From Sphingobacterium sp. UBA4616 (GTDB lineage Bacteria; Bacteroidota; Bacteroidia; Sphingobacteriales; Sphingobacteriaceae), in assembly GCA_002386525.1 (NCBI GenBank), contig DGIS01000010.1:170139-234138 (forward strand): a stretch of DNA of 64,000 nucleotides, in the 5' to 3' direction. The notes beneath the pieces are model-generated. The model was not told the DNA's origin. It was given only the letters and a program-made list of their open reading frames with translations, and searched no databases. Within the stretch, counting starts at the first letter, position 1; each line of letters starts with the position of its first letter. Below, one piece after another: positions 8,044-17,546 of this stretch. The translations under genes were made by a program, and so were the position numbers.

Positions 8044-10908
8044 TTATTTTAATTTGATCTGTACGGCTTTCCCTGTAAAGGTTACTGCTGTTGATTTTTT
8101 TGATGAAACATCCAGTCCGACGGCGTTGCTATCGCTGACAAAAATGATATTGAACTTTCTTTTGGTCAACATGCCCTCGAAATCTCCCCGACGGTTAGCC
8201 AAAGAAAGTGTCTGTGTCGAATTGTCGTAGCTGAAATCAATACGGCTGTACCTTCCTTTTTCATAATTATAGTTGCAGCCTTCGTCTTCATAGAGTGAAA
8301 ACTGACCGTTTGCCCCTGCATAAATATAAAGATCCAGCACATCCGCCTTTTTCTCTGTCGTATACTGCATAACGGGTCCAATAGGTAATATAGATCCGGC
8401 CCGGACATAGACAGGGATACGTTCGTAGGGTGCCGCAACAAGCAGATCCTGCCCACCTGCTATCATCTTGCCATTGTATAGATCATACCAGCTGGTTCCT
8501 TTCGGAAAATGTATCTTGCGTGAAGTCGCCCCTTTTTCTGTAACTGGATTGATCAATAAAGATGGCCCCCAGAGGTATTGGTCATTGCTATCGAATCCAT
8601 CTTTGTCTTGTGGAAAATCCATGGCAAGCCCACGTATCATCGTATAGTCTTCAAAAAAAGTCTTTGCGGCAAGACTGTAGTTGTAGGCGAGTAATTTATA
8701 CCTTAGGCCGATCGCATAAGTCATGCTTTTATAGGCTGGATGATCTGCCGGAGCGATATTGTACGGCTCGCGGTAGGGATATTGTCCATGCGCCCTGAAC
8801 AAAGGCAAGAATGCCCCGTATTGGTACCAGCGGCTATTCAGCTCGCGCCACTCCTCCAAGTCCACCGCATTAGGTTTGTGAAATCTATTTTCAACCAAAA
8901 AACCACCGGCATCCATTGTCCAGTACGGAGTACCGGACATCGAGAAATTGATGCCCCCTGCAATCTGATCTTTCATATCATGCCATCTAGAAGCAATATC
9001 GCCACTCCAGGCCGCCGCGGCATAGCGCTGTTGGCCTGCAAAAAAGGAGCGTGTCAAAATAAATACCCGTTTATTGGGGTCTGTTTCACGCTGTCCCTCG
9101 TAGATGCCCTTAGCATTTTGTAAAGGGAACGCATTATAATAGCGCACCGATGATCCTATACTTGGCTGAAAAACCGACTTTCGTTCATCCAGATCAATAT
9201 TGGAATGAATATCGGGTTCGCTGGCATCCATCCACCAGGCATCGATCCCGATTTTGAAAAGGTTGTTGTCCAACAATTTCCAGAACCCATCGCGTGCTTC
9301 TTTGTTGAAAGGGTCATAAAAAGTTGAGGTATAACCCTTTCCAATCCAATCTTTACGACCATCATAGATATTGCGTGGATAGATCCATTTGTTCGCTTTA
9401 AATTCTTGGTATACCGAAGATTCTTCATTGATTTTGGGCCAGGCCGAAATCATGATCTTAAAGTGCTGATCATGCAGCTTCTTCACCATGGCCTGAGGAT
9501 CTGGAAAACGCTTTCCATCAAATTTCTGACTCCCCCAGTCGTTTTCAGACCAGTAAGACCAATCCTGCACAATATTGTCGATCGGGATCTTGCGCTTGCG
9601 AAATTCGGTTGCCACCTCTTCAATTTCCGCTTGCGTTTTGTAGCGTTCCCTGCTCTGCCAAAATCCAAAGCTCCAAAGCGGCATAATCGGTGCCTTGCCG
9701 GACAAGTGGCGATAACCTGCAATAACCTCATCCATGGATGCACCCTGAACAAAGTAATAATCAATGGCATCGCCGGCTTCCGAATTAAAGGAAAATAAGT
9801 TTTTACGCGCTTCTGGGATGGGGCTCTGCCAGTTAAAGGTAAAATAAGACTCACCCCCATCCGGTATCCATTCCATGCGGATCTGATGCGTCTTATCTTT
9901 CTGCAGGTCTCTTTCTATTTCAAAGGTACCTGCATTCCAGGACTGCCGCCAGCGGTCGGCGACCTGCTCACCATCAATCCAGACTTTCATATAACCCGAA
10001 TATTTAAAATGCAGCACATGCCTGCCCGCGTAGGGCGAGGAGAAACTTCCTTCATAGATGACTTTGCTTTCGGCCAGATTTACACCCTTTGGAAACTTGT
10101 GCTGATCCGTTAGATAGCCATAATCGATGATCGATTCTGGCCGGGATAAATAGATCTCGTCGGCTTTACTTCGATTTACATAGGTTGCTGTGAGCCAACC
10201 TGGTTCACCTTCCTTGGACAGCAACTTAAAAGCATTTAAGGGCAATAATGGCCTCACGTCGCCTGCCTTTGTAATGGAGTAATTGTGCCATAAGATACCA
10301 TAGTTGTTGGTGGACAGCAAAAAGGGTATTCCGATTTCTGTATTGTACTGCAGCAGCGAAACCTGTTTTCCGCGGTTATAGTTCATCACCGCATTCTGAT
10401 GTTGGCCGAGTCCATAGATCCCCTCCTCAGCATTGACAATAAAGTCTTGGTTAAGGTGATAAAACGCATCTCCCTGATAACTATTGGCTAAGAAAGAACT
10501 TGAATTTCGCTTTGCTTCTTTAAAGATGGATTGCCCCTTCAGATCATAAAACGCTACTTTGCCACTCTCCAAAGAAACAACAGCCTGCATATTGGCTGTT
10601 TTTAAATTGACGGTGGAGTCGGTCGAGCTTACCGCTAAAGATTTCACTTGTCGACGCAGTGAATCGACGATGACTAAACTCGTTTGGCTCGGTAAAGCGG
10701 CCCCTGTAGGAACAGCAGTGACACGCACGATCTTGTCGGTCACGACATCCAAATAGACATCCTGATCAATGGAGGTTTCCGAATTTTTGAAGCTAATCTT
10801 AATACCGTTAGGCGTTTTTTCATAATGAGCTTTATTCGTCTGGCTGAATCCCTGCTGCACGATCGCGAAGAGCATCAGACCACTTAAAGCATACGTTAAG
10901 TTGCGCAT
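8044..10908 (-). CDS. GH31 alpha-xylosidase-type enzyme with PA14 insert
   Basis: The 954-residue protein has a signal peptide (ending near QGFSQ) and an N-terminal beta domain. A PA14-like segment is inserted at about residues 270-365 (VWIDGEQVADRW region), before the GH31 barrel. The predicted nucleophile is D561 in WWMDASEP and the acid/base D637 in WSGDIASRWHD. The WWMDA form and the PA14 insert recall alpha-xylosidases of xyloglucan loci such as BoGH31A and CjXyl31A. It is the first gene of the leftward operon, with a regulator site and promoter element upstream. GH31 is firm. Alpha-xylosidase rather than alpha-glucosidase is inference, and its cell location could be periplasmic or surface. 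Confidence 0.92.
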   Translation of the reverse strand: MRNLTYALSGLMLFAIVQQGFSQTNKAHYEKTPNGIKISFKNSETSIDQDVYLDVVTDKIVRVTAVPTGAALPSQTSLVIVDSLRRQVKSLAVSSTDSTVNLKTANMQAVVSLESGKVAFYDLKGQSIFKEAKRNSSSFLANSYQGDAFYHLNQDFIVNAEEGIYGLGQHQNAVMNYNRGKQVSLLQYNTEIGIPFLLSTNNYGILWHNYSITKAGDVRPLLPLNAFKLLSKEGEPGWLTATYVNRSKADEIYLSRPESIIDYGYLTDQHKFPKGVNLAESKVIYEGSFSSPYAGRHVLHFKYSGYMKVWIDGEQVADRWRQSWNAGTFEIERDLQKDKTHQIRMEWIPDGGESYFTFNWQSPIPEARKNLFSFNSEAGDAIDYYFVQGASMDEVIAGYRHLSGKAPIMPLWSFGFWQSRERYKTQAEIEEVATEFRKRKIPIDNIVQDWSYWSENDWGSQKFDGKRFPDPQAMVKKLHDQHFKIMISAWPKINEESSVYQEFKANKWIYPRNIYDGRKDWIGKGYTSTFYDPFNKEARDGFWKLLDNNLFKIGIDAWWMDASEPDIHSNIDLDERKSVFQPSIGSSVRYYNAFPLQNAKGIYEGQRETDPNKRVFILTRSFFAGQQRYAAAAWSGDIASRWHDMKDQIAGGINFSMSGTPYWTMDAGGFLVENRFHKPNAVDLEEWRELNSRWYQYGAFLPLFRAHGQYPYREPYNIAPADHPAYKSMTYAIGLRYKLLAYNYSLAAKTFFEDYTMIRGLAMDFPQDKDGFDSNDQYLWGPSLLINPVTEKGATSRKIHFPKGTSWYDLYNGKMIAGGQDLLVAAPYERIPVYVRAGSILPIGPVMQYTTEKKADVLDLYIYAGANGQFSLYEDEGCNYNYEKGRYSRIDFSYDNSTQTLSLANRRGDFEGMLTKRKFNIIFVSDSNAVGLDVSSKKSTAVTFTGKAVQIKLK

Positions 10909-10977
10909 TTAAATAAGATTTATTGGTTATTATATTCCCTTGGTTATTACGCGTCCTTTCCTATTGAAAGAACTGAT
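10909..10977 (-). other. Leader region of the GH31-susCD-GH2 operon
   Basis: This 69-nt stretch lies between the predicted promoter element and the GH31 start codon. It would form most of the operon's 5' untranslated leader. I see no strong hairpin or small ORF in it. Confidence 0.4.
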
Positions 10978-10985
10978 CAAATATA
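10978..10985 (-). promoter_or_regulatory. TAnnTTTG promoter element of the GH31-susCD operon
   Basis: Read on the minus strand this is TATATTTG, matching the Bacteroidota -7 consensus TAnnTTTG. It lies 69 nt before the GH31 start codon and 29 bp downstream of the paired operator repeats. That is a sensible layout for an activator-dependent promoter. No good -33 element is evident, which fits activator dependence. Confidence 0.6.
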
Positions 10986-11004
10986 GAATGCAACCGGCTG
11001 TATA

Positions 11005-11047
11005 AGGGGTATATTTTGTTAACTTTTAGGGGTTACTTTGTTAACTT
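11005..11047. promoter_or_regulatory. Direct-repeat operator, probable HTCS binding site
   Basis: TTTGTTAACTT occurs exactly twice, at 11015-11025 and 11037-11047, a period of 22 bp. Each copy is preceded by AGGGGT (11005-11010 and 11028-11033). Two helical turns between identical half-sites fits an AraC-type output domain binding as a dimer on one DNA face. The site lies between the hybrid regulator gene and the operon it presumably controls, just upstream of that operon's TAnnTTTG element. Binding by this regulator is inference. Confidence 0.7.
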
Positions 11048-11090
11048 ATGCGGAAATACTCGCGGGCAACACCATCGATAATCCACTTAT

Positions 11091-14000
11091 TTATAAGCTT
11101 TTTCGGTAAAAAGACGGCAGATTACCAAATGCAGATTTAAAATATTTGCTGAATTGTTTCGGATTTCCGAATCCAACTTCATAAGCGATTTCAGCCATCG
11201 ATAATTTCGAGTTCTGAACCAGATGCATGGCACGCTTGAGCCGTATATGTCGGATGTATTCCATCGGTGAGTAACCTGTGATGGCAAGCACCTTTTTATA
11301 AAGCCCTACGCGGGTGAGGTTCATTCTTTTCGCAAGCAGTTCGACAGAAAGCGAAGAGTCACTGAGATCCTGTTCAATTTCCTTTACCAGCGCACGGATA
11401 AACTGTTCATCAGCAGATGCGATATCGGGCTGTGCCAGATTGACATTAATCTGTTTTTTATACCGTTTTACCATCGTCTGCTGCTGATTGAGTATCTGCG
11501 CTAATTTGGAACGCAGCAGGTTGATATTAAAAGGCTTGTTGATGTAATCTGTAGCACCGGCCTGCAAGGCTTCCAGTTCAATTTTCTGATTGACTACCGC
11601 CGTTACAATCAGCACAGGGATATGGACCAGCTTAGCCTGGGCTTTTATGTAGCGGCAAAGATCCAACCCACTCTCCCCGGGCAGGCTGAGATCGGTGATG
11701 ACGAGATCAACTTGTTGCTTGCTTAAAATCAATTTCGCCTCATTGATACCTTTTGTAGAGTGGATTACGTAGGTTGACCTTAGGGTCCGTTCCAGGTAGT
11801 GAAGGAAGTCAATATCATCTTCGACCAATAAAATAGCGGGTTTATCCAGCTTGTTGCTTACGACGGGGTCAGTGCTCTTTGCGACCTTATTTAAAGGTAG
11901 TTGAACATAAAATGTCGTCCATTGCGCATTGCTGCTCAACCGGATATTTCCACCCAAGAATTCTACATAGTCTTTTACAATAGAAAGACCGATACCCGTG
12001 CCCTGGTTCAGTTTTCCATTTGGTACAGCCAGTTGCGTGTAACGTTCAAAAACGCAGGATTGTAAGTTTTCGGGAATGGCTGTACCTTGATTTTGAACCT
12101 CAATAAGCAGTACCTTTCCTGCTTCTTGTTCAGTTACTTCGGCATTGAAGGCCACAATACCGGATACGGGGCTAAACTTGATCGCATTTGACATCAAATT
12201 GAAAATAATGCTTTCCAGTTTGTTTTTGTCAAACCAGGACGGGTATGTGTCTTGGGCAATATTAACCTGTAGGGAGATTTGATTGCTTTGGGCCATTCCG
12301 GCAAAGGCATCGAGCTGTTCGCGGATAAATCCCATGAGGTCTCCATACTCCTCGTTCAGTTCCAGCTCACTTTTCTCCAATTTTCTAAAGTCCAGCAGCT
12401 GGTTGACCAATTTAAGCAGGCGGTCGGCATTCTTCTTGATTAAGTTTAGGTCAGCTTTTTTTTCTGGATGCTGTTCTTCATCCAACAACTGCTGTGCTGG
12501 AGTTAGGATCAAGCTGATCGGAGTCCTGAATTCATGACTTATATTGGTAAAGAAACGTGTTTTTAAAGCATCCAGCTCCTTTGCCTGTGTAGCCTGTTCC
12601 TGAGCGAGGTAAAGTTGATTACGCGTCTTGACACGTAGTTTTGTCAAATAAAAATAGGCCCACAGAACGACCAGCGTTAGACAGGCATAGAAAAAAAAAG
12701 CCCAGGTAGAACGCCAAAAAGGCGGCTGTATATCGATTTTCAGGAGCAGTACACCCTCCGACCAGCTATTCGTATCGATGGCATGCCGAATAAATAAGTT
12801 GTAGCTGCGGGTGTCTAGATTGGTGAAATTGGCGCGCATGGTCCCCGGTTCAAAATCAAACCATTCATCACTTAGACCGGCGAGCTGATATTGGTAGAGT
12901 CCATTATGCTGTTGCAGGTAGTCAAAGGTAGAGAACTCCAGTGAAATAGCATTTAGATTGTATGGAAGGCTCAGTTCCTTGAGATTATTCAGGGCTTGAT
13001 CGTAAATGACCCGGCCCGAAAATTCCTCACCCACGGCGACCCGCTTATTAAATAAATAAAGATTGGACAAAAGGGGTAAGACCAGTTCACTTTCGTGGCT
13101 AATTTTTGTGGGGTCGATAAAATTGAATCCCTTTGGTCCACCAAAGACAAGTCTTCCGTCCCGCATTTTTAAAGCGGCGTTTTCATTGAATACATTCCCC
13201 TGGAGGCCCGATTCCTGTGTAAAATTGCGGATGATAAACTTCTCTGCCTGTCCTTTGCCGACAATCGCCGACAGTCCTTTGTTTGTTGAAGCCCAAATAT
13301 CCCCTTGGTTATCGACCAATAGTGCCAGGATCGCATCGTCGCTGAGCCCATCCTGCTGTGTGAGACAGCTTATTTTCGTCCCGTCGATTACATGCAATCC
13401 CTCTTGTGTCGCTATCCAGATGCGACCGGTTTTGTCCTCCTTGATATCATAAATCAGATCATTCATGAGTTTCATGGGCGAACTGGAGGTATTGATATAG
13501 CTGATCCTACCGTCGGGACCCAATAATTCCAACCCCGTAGCTGTGCCGATCCAGAGCCTTTTTTTCGAATCCTCAAATAAGACGGAGATATAATTGCTGT
13601 TGATGGTTTGGCCCTGCCGAGAATACGTTTTCGAAAACTGCTCTGTTTTTCTATCAAACAGGTACAAGCCGGCACTTAGGGTTCCTATCCAAAACCGATG
13701 TTGACTATCTTCATAGATCTCCCAAACACTATCGTCGTTCAATTTTCCAGGTGCCGGGTCACGATGGAAAACCTTAAAACTTTTGCCGTCAAATCGACAC
13801 ATACCACCTCGATAAGTTCCTATCCACAGCCTGTCTTCCGCATCCAGCAATAAGGAAACAATCACGTTGCTGCTCAAACTATTGGGATCCTGAGGATCAT
13901 GCAAATATTGCTTAAATGTTTTCTGACTGATATCATAATAGAGCAATCCACCACCGTTTGTCCCGATCCAGAGATTGCCCCTGCGATCCTGTACAAACTT

Positions 14001-15101
14001 ATTGACATCGTCAAAGGGAAGTGATTTGGGAAGCCCGGGATAGTTTTTGATCAAGGAGAATAACAACAGGTTGGGATGATAATAACTGATGCCACCTTTA
14101 TAGGTTCCTGTCCATATAATGCCTGACTTATCCCGATATAAGCACGTTATACTATTATAAGGCAGACTTCGTAAGTCATATTTATCATTGCCAATGATTT
14201 CGATACTATTCGTCTTCTTATTGTATACATTGATACCACCATGATCTGTGCCTAGCCAGAGATTTCCTTTATCGTCTTGCACGATATTGCCTACAAAGGG
14301 ATTGGAAAGTTCTTTTTGAATATGCCGAATTACCCCGTCTTTCGGGTCAAGCCAGTATACGCCGATTGGAATATCCTTTGAGAATATCCATATGACGCCC
14401 TCTTGATCGGCAAATAGATTATAATTTACCGTTTTATTAATGAGCGGCAATAAACTGGTTTTGATACTTTGCAGTGACTTTGTATCGATGTAGGCCAGCA
14501 GGCCATTTTCGTATATTACCCAGATCTTCTGGTCCTTCCCCACTATCACATCAGCAATTCGGCTATTCTTGGTCAACTGTGGCACATTGCGGTAGGTTTT
14601 GGTCGGGGCGTCGTACAAGACCAGCGAACGATCGTTATACAATAGTGCAAAGGTCTGCCCATCCAGCGGCCTTATCGTGTATACGTCTTTAACGGGCAAC
14701 TTTAAGCTCCTCAGTATGGAATCAAGGTCCTGGCAGATTATGCCCAAGCGCTGATCATACACATCCATTCCGTTGTTGGTACGGATCCACACATTGCCTT
14801 CCGGCCCCTCAAAGATCGCTGTAATCACATTTCCGCTCAAGCCTGTATGCTTACTGGCAGAATATCGAAAATTTGTGAATTGTACCCCGTCAAATCGGCT
14901 CAGTCCAGACTCGGTACCAAACCACAGGTAATTGTTCTTATCTCTAAAGGCACAGTTGACGTGATTATGAACCAAGCCTTGGTCAGAAGTTAAGGTTTTA
15001 AACGCATAAGTATTGACCTGGCTCCAAGCCGAAAAATGACCTATGAAAAGGAGAAGAAAAAGGTTGAGATACGCGTATAAAAAAGACTTAAGTTGCTGCA
15101 T
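11091..15101 (-). CDS. Hybrid two-component system regulator (HTCS) of the PUL
   Basis: The 1336-residue single-chain sensor-regulator has a signal segment and a periplasmic two-propeller sensor built of Reg_prop repeats (many LWIGT/GTDGG-type strands, about 40-700). A Y_Y_Y domain and one membrane helix near residue 805 (FFFYACLTLVVLWAYFYL) follow. In the cytoplasm come HisKA with H856 in ISHEFRTP, HATPase with GTGIGLSIV, a receiver with phospho-acceptor D1137 (DLVITDLSLP), and an AraC-type HTH over the last 90 residues. All catalytic positions look intact. Such proteins sense an oligosaccharide in the periplasm and activate the adjacent PUL. The sensed sugar is unknown. Confidence 0.97.
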   Translation of the reverse strand: MQQLKSFLYAYLNLFLLLFIGHFSAWSQVNTYAFKTLTSDQGLVHNHVNCAFRDKNNYLWFGTESGLSRFDGVQFTNFRYSASKHTGLSGNVITAIFEGPEGNVWIRTNNGMDVYDQRLGIICQDLDSILRSLKLPVKDVYTIRPLDGQTFALLYNDRSLVLYDAPTKTYRNVPQLTKNSRIADVIVGKDQKIWVIYENGLLAYIDTKSLQSIKTSLLPLINKTVNYNLFADQEGVIWIFSKDIPIGVYWLDPKDGVIRHIQKELSNPFVGNIVQDDKGNLWLGTDHGGINVYNKKTNSIEIIGNDKYDLRSLPYNSITCLYRDKSGIIWTGTYKGGISYYHPNLLLFSLIKNYPGLPKSLPFDDVNKFVQDRRGNLWIGTNGGGLLYYDISQKTFKQYLHDPQDPNSLSSNVIVSLLLDAEDRLWIGTYRGGMCRFDGKSFKVFHRDPAPGKLNDDSVWEIYEDSQHRFWIGTLSAGLYLFDRKTEQFSKTYSRQGQTINSNYISVLFEDSKKRLWIGTATGLELLGPDGRISYINTSSSPMKLMNDLIYDIKEDKTGRIWIATQEGLHVIDGTKISCLTQQDGLSDDAILALLVDNQGDIWASTNKGLSAIVGKGQAEKFIIRNFTQESGLQGNVFNENAALKMRDGRLVFGGPKGFNFIDPTKISHESELVLPLLSNLYLFNKRVAVGEEFSGRVIYDQALNNLKELSLPYNLNAISLEFSTFDYLQQHNGLYQYQLAGLSDEWFDFEPGTMRANFTNLDTRSYNLFIRHAIDTNSWSEGVLLLKIDIQPPFWRSTWAFFFYACLTLVVLWAYFYLTKLRVKTRNQLYLAQEQATQAKELDALKTRFFTNISHEFRTPISLILTPAQQLLDEEQHPEKKADLNLIKKNADRLLKLVNQLLDFRKLEKSELELNEEYGDLMGFIREQLDAFAGMAQSNQISLQVNIAQDTYPSWFDKNKLESIIFNLMSNAIKFSPVSGIVAFNAEVTEQEAGKVLLIEVQNQGTAIPENLQSCVFERYTQLAVPNGKLNQGTGIGLSIVKDYVEFLGGNIRLSSNAQWTTFYVQLPLNKVAKSTDPVVSNKLDKPAILLVEDDIDFLHYLERTLRSTYVIHSTKGINEAKLILSKQQVDLVITDLSLPGESGLDLCRYIKAQAKLVHIPVLIVTAVVNQKIELEALQAGATDYINKPFNINLLRSKLAQILNQQQTMVKRYKKQINVNLAQPDIASADEQFIRALVKEIEQDLSDSSLSVELLAKRMNLTRVGLYKKVLAITGYSPMEYIRHIRLKRAMHLVQNSKLSMAEIAYEVGFGNPKQFSKYFKSAFGNLPSFYRKSL

Positions 15102-15310
15102 TGGTTATGATCTTCCCAATGATACAAAAATTGAGCAAATCCAGCAAATCTGCTGTACGATTTCAGGCGTATACCTCCTACATTGACTCATTTGTATGGT
15201 TTAAGAGGGGATCATGTCGATCTAGATGTGTCATCTCTGGTAACATCAATTTAAAGTTTTTTGAACAATTTGAACTGAGGAACTGTTCAACTAATAAAAA
15301 AATCAGAGCA

Positions 15311-15610
15311 ATGAATACACGAATTGGATTAATGATCACAGCAGCAGCTGGTGTTGCTGCATTTATTTACAGCCGTTGGAAAAAACGATTTGTAAATATC
15401 AATACGGAGAAAGACCATCAACACGAAAAGAGCAATCTATCCTATCCACCTAAATGGCACAATCAAATCAAAAACCTTCCAGACATAGATGCTGCAGATA
15501 TTGTTTCGTTGCAGTATGCTAATTCATCCATATCTTCCAACAGTAATGAGGTTGCACAAAACCTCGCTAAACATGTGCCCTACCACCAAAGAGGTAAAAG
15601 GCATCACTAG
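15311..15610 (+). CDS. Small hypothetical membrane-anchored protein
   Basis: This 99-residue protein has one N-terminal hydrophobic helix (GLMITAAAGVAAFIYSRW) followed by a basic stop-transfer stretch and a hydrophilic histidine-containing tail. The ATG at 15311 puts the helix at the very N-terminus. The frame stays open upstream to 15101, but that extension looks non-coding and overlaps the regulator's promoter region. The gene converges on the amidohydrolase with only 10 nt between stop codons. I do not recognise the family and can assign no function. Confidence 0.55.
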   Translation: MNTRIGLMITAAAGVAAFIYSRWKKRFVNINTEKDHQHEKSNLSYPPKWHNQIKNLPDIDAADIVSLQYANSSISSNSNEVAQNLAKHVPYHQRGKRHH

Positions 15611-15620
15611 GAGGATTACG

Positions 15621-17372
15621 TTAAAGAGAATTAAAAGGGTTCTCTAAATCTCGCTTAAAAACTGACTTGCCTTCTTTGATCGTTTCTACAACGATGATAT
15701 CTCTTAATTTTAGAGGATCTATTGTTAACGGATTCTGATTCAAAATAACCAGGTCGGCTAACTTCCCTACCTTCAGAGACCCTTTACTTTTTTCCTCTTG
15801 GTATTGATACGCCGCATTTATCGTAATTGCTTTTAACGCATCCCATACGCTAATACGTTCTCCTGGCCCTAATACCATTCCGCTCCGCGTTATACGGTTG
15901 ACAGCGGCGTACACCCCAGTCATTAAATCAGGTGGTGTTACAGGACTATCATGATGGATAGTAAAAAGTATTCCAGCAGTTTTTGCTGATTGCGCGGGAC
16001 TTATAAAAGAGGCACGTTTTGGGCCAAAAACACTTTGATAATGCCAGTCGCCCCACAAATATACATGGGATGAAAAATAAGACGGTATAACGCCAATTTT
16101 TTTTATCTTAGTGATATGATCAGGTCTGCTGTTTTGCACGTGTATTAACGTCGCTCTGAGTTCGGGCTTGTAAACCCCTTTATTTTTCAGTTTTTCGATC
16201 ACCCGAATCGCCTGATCAATAGCCGCATCACCATTGACGTGGAGTTGCGCCGTAATATCGTGTGAAAATATTGTTTTCAGATCATTGTATAGAGCTTCGT
16301 CCGAAAATATTGGAAAGCCTTTATAATCTGTCGACTGGCCTTGTGGAGGAACGAGATAGGGTGCTGTTAACCACGCTGTTTTTCCCTGCGGAGAACCATC
16401 GTTTGAAAATTTAAAACCGCCAAATTTCAAACGCTTTTCGTATATCATATAATTAGATTTAAAGGAATTCCAATCTGACTTGTTGGCTTCGAAATCTGGA
16501 AAATAGATCACGTCTGCCTTAAGAAGATTTTTTGAAGCGGCTTCTTTTAAGAGTTCAATATTCCCTCCCATCGAACGCCCGTCGCAGATCGTTGTCTGAC
16601 CATAACTAAGCCACTCGTCTTGCGCTTTAACAAAATCTTTAAGCGATTGAGATAGTTCGTCTTTAGCCTCTCTGGGCTTGGGCAACAAGGCTGTCAGCTT
16701 TATTAATGCCGCAAAGGAGGCATTTTCTTCCAACTTACCATTTAAGCGATTATCGGAACTTCGCCCGTAATGCCCTCCCTCTGGATCCTTGACGTTTTCT
16801 GTAATATTTAGCAAGGTTAGCATAGCGCTATTAACAACACTCGCATGACCAGAAGAATGGATGACAATAATAGGATGTGTAGTGCTAACCGCATCTAGTT
16901 CCTGACGGGTAGGATGACGATGTTCATGCATAATAGCATCGTCATAGCCGTTTCCCAATATTGGCGCAACAGATCCGGGTTTCATCCGATCTATTACCAT
17001 TTTTAATGTCTTTTGAAGATCCGGCATGGAATTTACGGTTCCATAAGGGCTTGGAGAAAGATCTATTGCTTGTTCCATCCCGGCTCTTGAAGTGATATGC
17101 CCATGAGCATCAATAAAACCAGGAAGTAGGGTTTTACCCTTTAAATCAATTCGCTTTGTATTGTCTTTTATGTAGTTATCCGCTTCCTTTTGGCTTCCAA
17201 CAAAAATGATTTTACTTTCCTTTAATACTAGAGCTTCTGCTTCCGGAAAATCCTCTTCCATCGTAACAATATTTCCGCCGAAATATACAACATCTCCTTT
17301 TTGCTGATTACTCTTACAGCCTAAAAAAATTAAGAAAAAAAGGAAAATGATTACGTTTCTAATTGTTTCCAT
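15621..17372 (-). CDS. Amidohydrolase family 3 (YtcJ-like) lipoprotein
   Basis: The 583-residue product begins with a lipoprotein signal (IFLGC, C19) and continues as an amidohydrolase. It has GKTLLPGFIDAHGH (metal-binding HxH), a central TIM barrel with HVNGDAAIDQA, HHDSPV, and a C-terminal KVGKLADLVIL composite-sandwich motif. The layout matches YtcJ-type metal-dependent hydrolases, most of which have no known substrate. The lipid anchor means it acts outside the cytoplasm, which is characteristic of the Bacteroidota members. It stands alone, with an inverted repeat 27-49 bp upstream of its start. The substrate cannot be named. Confidence 0.88.
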   Translation of the reverse strand: METIRNVIIFLFFLIFLGCKSNQQKGDVVYFGGNIVTMEEDFPEAEALVLKESKIIFVGSQKEADNYIKDNTKRIDLKGKTLLPGFIDAHGHITSRAGMEQAIDLSPSPYGTVNSMPDLQKTLKMVIDRMKPGSVAPILGNGYDDAIMHEHRHPTRQELDAVSTTHPIIVIHSSGHASVVNSAMLTLLNITENVKDPEGGHYGRSSDNRLNGKLEENASFAALIKLTALLPKPREAKDELSQSLKDFVKAQDEWLSYGQTTICDGRSMGGNIELLKEAASKNLLKADVIYFPDFEANKSDWNSFKSNYMIYEKRLKFGGFKFSNDGSPQGKTAWLTAPYLVPPQGQSTDYKGFPIFSDEALYNDLKTIFSHDITAQLHVNGDAAIDQAIRVIEKLKNKGVYKPELRATLIHVQNSRPDHITKIKKIGVIPSYFSSHVYLWGDWHYQSVFGPKRASFISPAQSAKTAGILFTIHHDSPVTPPDLMTGVYAAVNRITRSGMVLGPGERISVWDALKAITINAAYQYQEEKSKGSLKVGKLADLVILNQNPLTIDPLKLRDIIVVETIKEGKSVFKRDLENPFNSL

Positions 17373-17398
17373 GTGACCGGTTAATAATGTTTTCTAAT

Positions 17399-17421
17399 AA
17401 CAATGAAGTATCTTCATTGTT
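17399..17421. repeat. Perfect 10-bp inverted repeat upstream of the amidohydrolase
   Basis: AACAATGAAG (17399-17408) and CTTCATTGTT (17412-17421) are exact inverted copies around a TAT centre. The element lies downstream of the HAD gene and 27 bp before the amidohydrolase start. It could be an operator for the amidohydrolase or a terminator of the NUDIX-HAD transcript. On the minus strand no clear T-tract follows, which slightly favours an operator. Confidence 0.5.
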
Positions 17422-17546
17422 TTAATGTTATTAAAACGACCAATCTACAAACGGAAATTTAACTATTGAATGGCGATATTAGTTGGGTCCTTCAAGTTAA
17501 AAAAAGTGATTTTACAACAAACGCTTAACGAGATCTATATCTTTAA

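Noticed and set aside
15101..15310. Upstream extension of the small membrane protein's reading frame
   Set aside because: It begins at a TTG overlapping the HTCS start codon, has poor codon character and would bury the hydrophobic helix. The ATG at 15311 gives a cleaner protein.
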